Source: Massilia sp. CF038
GTDB taxonomy: Bacteria; Pseudomonadota; Gammaproteobacteria; Burkholderiales; Burkholderiaceae_D
NCBI RefSeq assembly: GCF_900129765.1
Contig: NZ_FQWU01000001.1
Coordinates: 1,302,001-1,366,000, forward strand
Reading direction: 5' to 3'
DNA: 64,000 bases
Under the pieces are notes generated by a model. That model searched no databases, was not told where the DNA came from, and worked only from the letters and a program-made list of their open reading frames with translations. Made by a program: the position numbers and the translations under genes. Every line of letters begins with the position of its first letter. Position 1 is the stretch's first letter. Of this stretch, positions 1 through 7,834 are shown in pieces.

Positions 1-214
1 GCAGAACGCTGCCGGCGCGTTTGCTCTTGAGCAGACGCGGGGTGGCGTCGTACAGTGCCACGCACAGCGCATCGAGCAGCGTGCTTTTTCCAGCGCCGGT
101 GGGGCCGCTGATCGCGAACAGGCCGGATGAGGCCAGCGGCTCCTGTTCAAAGTCGATGCAAAATTCACCCGCCAGCGAAGCGAGATTCTTGCCGCTGATT
201 TTCAGGATCTTCAT
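1..214 (-). CDS. sbcC: SbcC exonuclease subunit, N-terminus only (cut by window edge)
   Basis: Only the first ~71 codons are present; the gene runs off the left edge. The reverse-strand translation begins MKILKISGKNLASLAGEF and contains a Walker A loop, GPTGAGKST, near residue 38, as expected for the ATPase head of the SMC-like SbcC. SbcC and SbcD form the nuclease that opens DNA hairpins and processes ends at stalled forks. The start codon overlaps the sbcD stop codon (ATGA), so the two are translationally coupled. Identity rests on the N-terminal motif plus the sbcD neighbour. Confidence 0.9.
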   Translation of the reverse strand, partial: MKILKISGKNLASLAGEFCIDFEQEPLASSGLFAISGPTGAGKSTLLDALCVALYDATPRLLKSKRAGSVL

Positions 215-1461
215 GCGCCTTCACCGGGCAGCATCAATTCCGCAAAGGCACTGAGTTGATCATCGGGGGCATCTTCGCCAAATTTTTGCAGATACAGGCG
301 GCGAAAGATATCGTCCGGCTGCAACTGGGCCAACTGATCGAGCGACAGCGCAGCTGCCTCGCCGGTGGCGCCTTCCAGTTTGCGGGTGGGTTCAATTTTC
401 GCCAGCCGTACCGGCTTGCCGGCCAGCGCAGCCTCGATCCGCCCGCGCAGACCGGGTTCCGGCGCATCGAGCAGCACGCGTACCTCAAGAAACGGCTGCG
501 TGTGCAGCGGCCGCTCGGGCAATTCAAGGGCGCCCAGCGCCGTGAGTACCTCATCGAGCGGCGCCGGTTTGGGCGGCACCCGCAGCAGTTCGATTGCGCG
601 CGGCACCAGCAGCGGCGTGACTGTCTGCGCGCGAGCACCATCCAGGTCCACCCGCAGTACCTGGTGCTGATAGCCCACCTCGGAAAATGACAGAGGCAGC
701 GGGCTGCCGCAGTAGCGTATGTGTTCCTTCTGTCCCACGCGCTGCGACAAATGCAAGTGGCCCAGGGCGGTGTAGGCGATGGCAGGGTCGAAGACCGCCG
801 CTGGCAGTGCCTCGGTGCCGCCGATGACAATCCGGCGCTCGGAATCGAGCGAGGCGGCGCCGTCGACCATATGGCAGTGGCCCATGGCGACAATGGCCTG
901 TCCCTCGGTGCAGCGCGCCGCGGCCAGGGCAAAGGCCTGACCGTAAAGCAGGGCGATCCCGGCCAGATAAGGATCGGCGGCCGGCGCTTCGCCCTCGGCC
1001 GCTTCGCTGCGCGGTACATCGCCGGGCCGCAGGAAAGGCACGGCCAGGCACCAGGCCTTGAGCGCGCCGTCGCGGTCATGCAGCGGCACCAGCAGGCGCT
1101 CGAGATCGATGCCGCCATCGTCGTTGCGGACCACATGGCCGATGACGCGGGTGCCATGCGCTTCCAGCAGCGGCCCGGGTGCCTCCAGCCGGCCCGGTGA
1201 ATCGTGGTTGCCTGCAATGATGACAATGTCGAGCTCGGGCGCGCGCGCACGCGCCTGCTGCAAAAAGCGGTATAGCTGTTTCTGAGCGGCAGCTGATGGA
1301 TTGGCGGTATCAAACACATCTCCCGCGATCAACAGCGCATCGGCCTGTTCGGAAACGATGGTGTCGAGCAACCAGTCGAGAAAGCACTGGTGTTCATAGG
1401 CGCGGTCGAACTGGTGCAGAGTCTGGCCGAGGTGCCAGTCGGAGGTGTGAATCAGACGCAT
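211..1461 (-). CDS. sbcD: SbcD exonuclease subunit (Mre11-type nuclease)
   Basis: 416 aa, close to the E. coli length of 400. The N-terminus MRLIHTSDWHLGQ carries the first metallophosphoesterase motif (DxH). It is followed by the GD motif (LIAGDVFDTANPS), GNHDS near residue 84, GHCHM and GHLH, which together bind the two Mn ions. The protein is the nuclease subunit of the SbcCD complex that cleaves palindrome-derived hairpins. It comes first in the operon and overlaps sbcC by 4 bp. The start is the only ATG that keeps the DxH motif intact. Confidence 0.95.
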   Translation of the reverse strand: MRLIHTSDWHLGQTLHQFDRAYEHQCFLDWLLDTIVSEQADALLIAGDVFDTANPSAAAQKQLYRFLQQARARAPELDIVIIAGNHDSPGRLEAPGPLLEAHGTRVIGHVVRNDDGGIDLERLLVPLHDRDGALKAWCLAVPFLRPGDVPRSEAAEGEAPAADPYLAGIALLYGQAFALAAARCTEGQAIVAMGHCHMVDGAASLDSERRIVIGGTEALPAAVFDPAIAYTALGHLHLSQRVGQKEHIRYCGSPLPLSFSEVGYQHQVLRVDLDGARAQTVTPLLVPRAIELLRVPPKPAPLDEVLTALGALELPERPLHTQPFLEVRVLLDAPEPGLRGRIEAALAGKPVRLAKIEPTRKLEGATGEAAALSLDQLAQLQPDDIFRRLYLQKFGEDAPDDQLSAFAELMLPGEGA

Positions 1462-1542
1462 GAATCGCCGGGAAAGAAAAACCAGCCGCCACTATACCTC
1501 GAAACTTTTCCCCAGCGCGCCCAGACCCGGGTTTGAAGGAGC

Positions 1543-4500
1543 TCAGGCGGTGGTGCGGTAGGTGTTGCGGCCGGCTTGCTTGGCCTGGTAGAGCAGGCGG
1601 TCGGCGTCGCGGATCAGGGCGTCGGGGTCGATCGGACCGTCGCTGAAGTAGGCCAGGCCGATGCTGGCCGAGATCTGCACCGTGACGTCGTTTAACTGGA
1701 ACGGCGCCTGCATGGCGCTGACGATTTTTTCGGCCAGGATGGTGGCGTCTTCGCGCCGGCCCAGCTTTTCCATCACGATTGTAAATTCGTCGCCGCCCAG
1801 CCGGGCGATGGTGTCGCTGGCGCGCAGGGTATGCGTCAGGCGCGCCGAGAAGGCTTTGAGCAGGGCGTCGCCCACCTGGTGGCCATGGGTGTCGTTGACG
1901 GGCTTGAAGTGGTCAATGTCCATGTACATCAGGGCCATCAGGCGCGCTTCGTCGGCGTTTTCCTGCATGGCCAGCGTCAGCTTTTGCATGAAACCGGCCC
2001 GGTTGGCCAGCCCGGTCAGGGGGTCGACCTGGGCCAGCTTCAACAGCCGCTTCTTTTCGCGCTTTTGCGAGGTGATGTCCTGGCGCATGACGTGAAAACC
2101 CGTCACGCTGGCGCCGTCGTCGCTGATCTGCGGGATGTAAGTCACTTCCATGGTGCGTTCGACGCCGTCGTGTTCATCCTGCTCTTCGTACATCAGCGTT
2201 TCGCCCGCCAGCGCGCGCTTGATGTAATGCGCCAGCGTGGCGTAGCGCGCCGGCCCGATGGTGGCAAGGATGCTCTGGCCAACCACACTGTCGCCACCGC
2301 GCCCGAATTCGCGGTCGTAGGCGCGGTTCAGGAAGCGGTACACCTGGTCGGCATCGATGTAAGCGACCATGGTCGGCAAGGTGTCGGCAATGGTGCGCAG
2401 GCGCGCTTCGCTTTCGCGCAGCGCCAGTTCGGCTTCGCGCAGGGTGGTGATGTCGTCAATGGTGCCAATGAAACCTTCGATGCGGCCGTTGATGCGGATG
2501 GCTGCGATCTTGGTCGAGGCCCAGATCAACTTGCCGTCGGTGTGGCGGCAGCGCGTGATCTTGACGAAGGGTTCATCATGGCGGCGCTGGTGTTCGAACA
2601 CGATCGGCATGTAGTCAACTTCGTCGTTCTGGAACGGTGCCAGCCAGCCGCGCCCGAGCGCCTGCTCGCGCGTGAGCCCGGTGATGGTTTCGAAGCGCTT
2701 GTTGACATAGGTGCAGTTGCCCCACATGTCGGCGCGCACCAGGCCCAGTGGCGAGGCGTTGGTCACCGCCGTCAGGTGCGCTTCACTGGCGCGCAGCGAT
2801 TGTTCCTGTTCTCGCCGCAGGCTGATGTCTTCGGCAATCCAGAGCATGAATTCGGTCTTGCCATTGCCGTCGTAGAGCGGCACGGCCACCGCGTGCAAGT
2901 AGCGCCGGCTGCCGTCGGGCCGTTCGATGAGCATCTCGGGCTGGTCGATCACGCGCGGATTGAGCAGCATCTCGCGCTCGTCCAGCGGGTTGCACAGGGC
3001 GTAATCGGGCGGAAAGGCCTGGCTGTATGGTTTGTCCATGACGTGCGCTGCGCTGTAGCCGGTCACGTCTTCGGCGGCCTTGTTCCACACGATGGCCACG
3101 CCGGCGTCGGCGCCGCGCACGGCGCGCGCATAGATCAGCAAGGGCAGGTGCTCGATCAGCGACTGCAGGAAACTGCGGTTGTTGTGGATCTCGATCTCGG
3201 CCCGCTTGCGCGCGCTGATGTCGCGCGAGGTGACGGCCACGCCGTCTTGCAGCGGGACGATCTGGTGGTGGATCCAGCGCGGCGCGTCGCCGTCGAGGCG
3301 CACTTCGATTTCTTCTTCCAGCGGCTCGCCAGCCGCCAGCGCCGCGCAATAACGCTCGAAGAAACCTGCTGTGCGAAAGCGCGGCATCAGGGAAAATGCG
3401 GCCTGGCCCAGCAGCGCTTCGCGGGTGCGCCCGAACATGGCGGCGGCCTTGTGGTTCAGATCCTCGATGATGAAGTCCTGCGGCGCGCCGTCTGCATCGC
3501 GGCTGGCCTTGAGTATCATGAAGCCATCAAGACTGCCGTCGGCCGCCGCGCGCAGCGTTGCCTGGGCGCGCCGCGCAAGGTGCACGCTGCGCCGCAGCCG
3601 GGTGCTTTGCCGCATCAGGATTGCAATCACGGTGCTGATCAAGATGGTGGCAATGGCGGCCATGGCCAGATACTGGGTCCGGTGGCGCTGGTAGCGCGCC
3701 ATGGCGCCTTGCGCCTCGATACCGACAATCGTCGTCAGCCCGTAACGGGGCATCTCGCTGGCGCTGTAAATGCGGGCCACGCCGTCGAGCGGCACCACCG
3801 GCAGCATCTCCGACGAGGAACCGCCTTTGCTGCGCTGCGGCTCGAACTTGACCCGGTCGCTCACGAACAGACGCTCGCCAGCGCGACCGACCGACAGCCC
3901 GTCCAGGGGATTCATGAGGAGCAGGGCGCCGTTGTCGTCCAGGTTCAGACGGTCGTAGTCGTCCACGAACAGGTCGGGTTCGATGCGGATCACGATGGCG
4001 CCGTCAAAGCGCTGCTGGCGGTCGTGCAGGCGGCGCGCCACCTGAATTTGCCAGCGTCCGCTGCGGGCATCAGTGACCACGGTGGAGAACACGGCCAGAT
4101 CGTTATTATTGGCTGCCAGGGTCTGGAAAAACGATTGGCGGCTGACGTCTGCGGGACCGAAGCCGTTGACGGCATCGATCTGGCCTCCGTTGCGGTCAAA
4201 GCGCGCCATGGGAAGGCCCAGGCGCGCCGGCAGCACGCTGTCGAGCAGGCCGCCGCGCCGTTCGAATTCGGCCAGACTCCAGGGCCGCGTGCCGGCAGCG
4301 GGGGCGGCGCCCTCATGCCGCAGCCGGTACAACTGGGTGGCATGGTCGGCCTGGCGCAGCACATGGCTGACATGGGCCGACAGTACGCGCGCCAGCGATT
4401 CGCTGCGCGCCACCGCTTCGGCATGGCTGGCCTGGCGCTCGGCGCTGGTTTCGATCAGCACCGCGCTCCACATGGAGATGAGCAGGGCCAGCGCGAACGC

Positions 4501-4563
4501 CGGCAGCAAGACCACCCGCGACAGGCGTCTTCCCAGTTTGCCCAAGCTGCCCGCAATCTTCAT
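1543..4563 (-). CDS. Membrane-anchored diguanylate cyclase with tandem PAS domains
   Basis: 1006 aa. A transmembrane helix at about residues 16-38 and a second at about 297-316 (YLAMAAIATILISTVIAILM) enclose a periplasmic Cache-like sensor region. Four PAS/PAC-type repeats follow between roughly residues 330 and 835, then a GGDEF domain. The active site is intact, GGDEF at 923-927, with the inhibitory-site RxxD (RASD, 914-917) exactly five residues upstream, so product inhibition is expected. The role is cyclic-di-GMP synthesis in response to an envelope or cytoplasmic signal; the signal itself cannot be read from the sequence. There is no EAL domain. It is transcribed alone, divergently from ycaQ. 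Confidence 0.9.
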   Translation of the reverse strand: MKIAGSLGKLGRRLSRVVLLPAFALALLISMWSAVLIETSAERQASHAEAVARSESLARVLSAHVSHVLRQADHATQLYRLRHEGAAPAAGTRPWSLAEFERRGGLLDSVLPARLGLPMARFDRNGGQIDAVNGFGPADVSRQSFFQTLAANNNDLAVFSTVVTDARSGRWQIQVARRLHDRQQRFDGAIVIRIEPDLFVDDYDRLNLDDNGALLLMNPLDGLSVGRAGERLFVSDRVKFEPQRSKGGSSSEMLPVVPLDGVARIYSASEMPRYGLTTIVGIEAQGAMARYQRHRTQYLAMAAIATILISTVIAILMRQSTRLRRSVHLARRAQATLRAAADGSLDGFMILKASRDADGAPQDFIIEDLNHKAAAMFGRTREALLGQAAFSLMPRFRTAGFFERYCAALAAGEPLEEEIEVRLDGDAPRWIHHQIVPLQDGVAVTSRDISARKRAEIEIHNNRSFLQSLIEHLPLLIYARAVRGADAGVAIVWNKAAEDVTGYSAAHVMDKPYSQAFPPDYALCNPLDEREMLLNPRVIDQPEMLIERPDGSRRYLHAVAVPLYDGNGKTEFMLWIAEDISLRREQEQSLRASEAHLTAVTNASPLGLVRADMWGNCTYVNKRFETITGLTREQALGRGWLAPFQNDEVDYMPIVFEHQRRHDEPFVKITRCRHTDGKLIWASTKIAAIRINGRIEGFIGTIDDITTLREAELALRESEARLRTIADTLPTMVAYIDADQVYRFLNRAYDREFGRGGDSVVGQSILATIGPARYATLAHYIKRALAGETLMYEEQDEHDGVERTMEVTYIPQISDDGASVTGFHVMRQDITSQKREKKRLLKLAQVDPLTGLANRAGFMQKLTLAMQENADEARLMALMYMDIDHFKPVNDTHGHQVGDALLKAFSARLTHTLRASDTIARLGGDEFTIVMEKLGRREDATILAEKIVSAMQAPFQLNDVTVQISASIGLAYFSDGPIDPDALIRDADRLLYQAKQAGRNTYRTTA

Positions 4564-4692
4564 CGGCTGCGCTGACCTTTTGTCTGACTCACAATAAAAC
4601 TATTCTGCACGCAAAAGCTCTTGTTTTTTCATCTTGAAAAAAATAATCCCCCGCCCGTGCCGCAGGGGCCATTGGCCCTCTAAAATGGGGGG

Positions 4693-5931
4693 ATGACCGA
4701 ATTGATTCTTTCGCAATCTTCTGCCCGCGCGCTGCACCTGGCAGCCCAGGGCATGCTGCAGCCGCGCCGGCGCAAGGCCGCCAAGGTTGACGTGCTGGAG
4801 GCGATCGTCCGTATGGGCGTGCTGCAGATCGATACGATCAGCGTGGTGGCGCGTAGCCCGTACCTGGTGTTATGGAGCCGCCTGGGCGACTACGACCAGG
4901 ACTGGCTGGGCGAGCATCTGGCCGAAGGCGCGTTGTTCGAATACTGGGCCCACGAAGCCTGTTTCGTGCCGATTGATGATTACCGCCTGCTGCGCCACCG
5001 CATGCTCGACCCCAGCGCCATGGGCTGGAAGTACTCGGCCACCTGGATGCGCGAGCGTGCCGCCGAGGTCCAGGCCGTGCTGGCGCATATCCGCCAGCAC
5101 GGGCCCACCCGTTCGTCCGACTTTGAGCGCACCGACGGGCAAAGCGGCGGCTGGTGGGAGTGGAAGCCCGAAAAGCGTTCGCTGGAAGTGCTGTTTACCT
5201 CGGGTGCTCTGATGATCGCGAAGCGTCATAATTTTCAGCGTATCTACGATCTGGCCGAGCGCGTGCACCCCAGCTGGGACGATACCCAGCTGCCGCCAAT
5301 GGAGGAAACCCGGCGCCATCTGGCCCTGAAAGCGGTGCGCGCCATGGGCCTGGCCAGGGCTGGCTGGGTGCCCGACTATTACCGCACGCGGCGCCCGCAT
5401 GCGGATCTGGAGGCGCTGGTGGCCGATGGCAGCTTGCTGCGCGCGCGCGTGCAGGGCTGGGACGACGCCGTCTACATCCACGCCGAGCACCAGGCGCTGG
5501 CCGAACAGGCCGCCGCCGGCGCGCTGACGCCCACCCTGACGTCGCTGCTGTCGCCGTTCGACCCGATTGTGTGGGACCGGCGCCGCGCGCTGGAACTGTT
5601 CAACTTCGATTACCGGCTTGAATGCTACACGCCGGCCCCCAAGCGCCGTTACGGCTATTTTGTGCTACCCATTTTGCGCCGCGGTGTGCTGGTGGGCCGG
5701 GTCGACGCCAAGGCGCACCGGCGCGAAGGCGTGTTTGAACTTAAATTGATCGAACTGGAAGCGGGCGTGCGCCTGAGCGAGCGCCTGGTGGCCGACATTG
5801 CCCTGGCGGTGCGCCGCTGCGCCAACTGGCATGGCTGCGCGCAGGTGCTGGTCACGCGCGCCGTGCCCGAGTCCCTGGAGGGCTGGCTGGTGGCCGCGCT
5901 GGGGCAGGGCGACGCGGAGCAGGCCGCGTGA
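4693..5931 (+). CDS. ycaQ: YcaQ/AlkX-type DNA glycosylase (winged-helix HTH_42 family)
   Basis: 412 aa, typical for the AlkZ-like family (formerly winged helix DNA-binding domain proteins). The segment VLQIDTISVVAR near residues 36-47 contains the QxD catalytic motif of the YcaQ branch; the Streptomyces AlkZ branch has QxQ. Characterised family members unhook interstrand crosslinks and remove alkylated bases. The start is fixed by a strong GGGGGG ribosome site immediately before ATG 4693. It overlaps the following DUF2804 gene by 4 bp. Family membership is clear from the sequence; substrate range is inferred. Confidence 0.85.
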   Translation: MTELILSQSSARALHLAAQGMLQPRRRKAAKVDVLEAIVRMGVLQIDTISVVARSPYLVLWSRLGDYDQDWLGEHLAEGALFEYWAHEACFVPIDDYRLLRHRMLDPSAMGWKYSATWMRERAAEVQAVLAHIRQHGPTRSSDFERTDGQSGGWWEWKPEKRSLEVLFTSGALMIAKRHNFQRIYDLAERVHPSWDDTQLPPMEETRRHLALKAVRAMGLARAGWVPDYYRTRRPHADLEALVADGSLLRARVQGWDDAVYIHAEHQALAEQAAAGALTPTLTSLLSPFDPIVWDRRRALELFNFDYRLECYTPAPKRRYGYFVLPILRRGVLVGRVDAKAHRREGVFELKLIELEAGVRLSERLVADIALAVRRCANWHGCAQVLVTRAVPESLEGWLVAALGQGDAEQAA

Positions 5932-6914
5932 CGCTGGCAGCGGCGCCGCGCGCCGTCGTCGATGCCGCCGGTCAGCCCGTGCTGGGCAAGTTCGCCGGCC
6001 TGGCCGGCCAGTTCGACTGGCCAGCCCTGGCGCCGCCGTGGCAGCGCAGTGCTTGGTGGCGCCGCTTTCATCACAAGCGTTGGCACTATGCGGCGCTGGC
6101 CTGTGACGAGGTGTTCTGCGCCGTTGCCATCGTCGACCTGGGCTGGACCAGCACCGCCTTTGCTTACGCATTCGAGCGGCCCACGCGCAGCCTGATCGCC
6201 AGCTTTGCGCAAGATGGTTTGCCGGGCATGGGCGCGCGCGTGGCCGACCATGCGGCCGGCGAGAGCCGGTTTCGCTTTGGCGCAAGCCGGATCGCCCTGC
6301 GCACCGACAGCGCCGGCGTGTATGCGCTGACGCTGCGCTGCAAGGAATTCGAAATCGATGCCAGTTTTGGCGGGCCTGCGCCCCAGTTGCTGGCCGTTGG
6401 GACGGTATCGGGCGGCTCGGTGCATGCAACCCAGAAGTCGGGCGGCATGGCCCTTACAGGTGCGCTGCGGGTCGGCAGCCGCCAGATCGCGCTTGACGGC
6501 GGGGTCGCCAGCGTCGATTACTCCAACGGTCTGCTGGCCCGCGAGACCGACTGGCGCTGGGCCTGTGGACACAGTCTGGCGCTGGGCTTCAATTTGCAGG
6601 CCGGGTACTTTGGCGCGCACGAGAATGCCCTGTGGCTGGACGGCCAGTTGCATGCACTGGGGCCGGCGCGTTTCGAGTTCGATGCACGCGACCCCATGGC
6701 GCCCTGGCAGCTCGAGACCGAGGATGGCTTGCTCTCGCTCTTGTTTACGCCGGAAGGCATGCGCCACCAGGACAAGAACCTGATCGTGGCTGCCAGCCAT
6801 TATGTGCAGCCGATCGGGACCTTCAGCGGCTGGGTGCGCGCCCGTCCCGGCGCCGCGAAAGTGCCTGTCAGTGGCTTGCCGGGAGTGACCGAGGATCACC
6901 GCTCGCGCTGGTAA
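5928..6914 (+). CDS. DUF2804 domain-containing protein
   Basis: 328 aa, starting with GTG inside the stop region of ycaQ (GTGA overlap), so it is probably co-translated. The protein matches the DUF2804 pattern: an N-terminal GKFAGLAGQFDWP segment, a WHYAALACDE stretch, and a C-terminal region rich in Trp, Tyr and Gly typical of a beta-sandwich. No signal peptide or membrane helix is visible. DUF2804 has no assigned enzymatic function that I can name with certainty. Pairing with a repair glycosylase may be incidental. Confidence 0.8.
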   Translation: MTLAAAPRAVVDAAGQPVLGKFAGLAGQFDWPALAPPWQRSAWWRRFHHKRWHYAALACDEVFCAVAIVDLGWTSTAFAYAFERPTRSLIASFAQDGLPGMGARVADHAAGESRFRFGASRIALRTDSAGVYALTLRCKEFEIDASFGGPAPQLLAVGTVSGGSVHATQKSGGMALTGALRVGSRQIALDGGVASVDYSNGLLARETDWRWACGHSLALGFNLQAGYFGAHENALWLDGQLHALGPARFEFDARDPMAPWQLETEDGLLSLLFTPEGMRHQDKNLIVAASHYVQPIGTFSGWVRARPGAAKVPVSGLPGVTEDHRSRW

Positions 6915-7117
6915 AAATACGGTAGTCTTCCCTCAAGGCTTGCGATAGATCAAACTGGGGTTGTCGGCCTTCTTTACACTAGTCTCTCCGGGTTCATGAA
7001 AAAGTTCATAAAGAACAACACCAAACCCGACCATAAAATGACGACTCCGGCCAGGCCCATCCCGCATTGCAGTGCGGGAGGCGTTTGCGCATGCGGGGCA
7101 CTTTCTGAGGAGAGAGT

Positions 7118-7711
7118 ATGTTAACGGCGACATATACCCTGGTTGCACTGTCTGTCGAGCAAGCCAAGGTTCGGGTGAGTCTGCAATCTCTACAACAACT
7201 ACTTCAAACCAACTTCATTCACCAGAGCACGCTGACCGCAGGCCAGGTCAATTACGCGTGCGACATCGTCAAACGCCTGTACGAGAGCTGCCACTGGCGC
7301 AAGCTCGACATGTTTCTCATCCCCGCCATCCGTCACGCCACCAGCGAGGCCGCCACGCTGCTGCAAGACCTCGACGAACTGGGCCGTGCCGCTGCCGATG
7401 CCGTGGGCGTGCTGGCCATCAAGCTGGGCGCCACCGCGGTCGACACGGCCAGCAAGGTGGCGCAGTTCTGCAGTACCGTTGAAGCCTTCTGCAGCGCCAC
7501 CTTGCGCCGGCTTGAGCTCGAAGAACAACAATTGTTTCCCGTCGCGCGCTCGGTCATTTCCGGCGAAGCCTGGTTTTCAATCGCCAACCAGATGCTCGCG
7601 CACGACGCCTACGTGCAGGAATCGCGGCCCGCGCGCGCCTCGGAACCCTACACCGAAGAACCGTACGAGCAGGCCCGCCGGCAAAGGGTGGCAGCGAACC
7701 TGGTCAATTGA
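7118..7711 (+). CDS. Hemerythrin-like alpha-helical protein
   Basis: 197 aa, predicted almost entirely helical, preceded by a good ribosome site (GAGGAGAG) 5 nt before ATG. The C-terminal helix has the pattern LELEEQQLFPVARSVISGEAW, which resembles the metal-binding helix of hemerythrin HHE proteins (E-x-x-x-LFP-x-A followed by W-x-x-I). The usual HHE histidines earlier in the chain are not convincing, so metal binding is uncertain. It is a stand-alone gene between DUF2804 and DUF349. The function is not known. Confidence 0.6.
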   Translation: MLTATYTLVALSVEQAKVRVSLQSLQQLLQTNFIHQSTLTAGQVNYACDIVKRLYESCHWRKLDMFLIPAIRHATSEAATLLQDLDELGRAAADAVGVLAIKLGATAVDTASKVAQFCSTVEAFCSATLRRLELEEQQLFPVARSVISGEAWFSIANQMLAHDAYVQESRPARASEPYTEEPYEQARRQRVAANLVN

Positions 7712-7834
7712 CAGGTAGCGCCGTGTAATACCGGCGGAATCGGCATCTGCGGCGATCGGGCGGCCAGCGCGGGAAAGCGCGCCAGGCTGCCCGTTCTTGC
7801 TATGATGGCGGTTTTGAATCGTTGGTGGCGCGTC

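Noticed and set aside
1831-4575. 914-aa open frame on the plus strand opposite the GGDEF protein
   Set aside because: High-GC codon bias keeps the antisense frame open. It is His/Gln/Arg-rich without any domain, signal or ribosome site, and the opposite strand encodes clear PAS and GGDEF domains.
7801-7806. TATGAT as a promoter for the DUF349 gene
   Set aside because: No acceptable -35 occurs 16-18 nt upstream, so it was used only as weak support for the later start codon.
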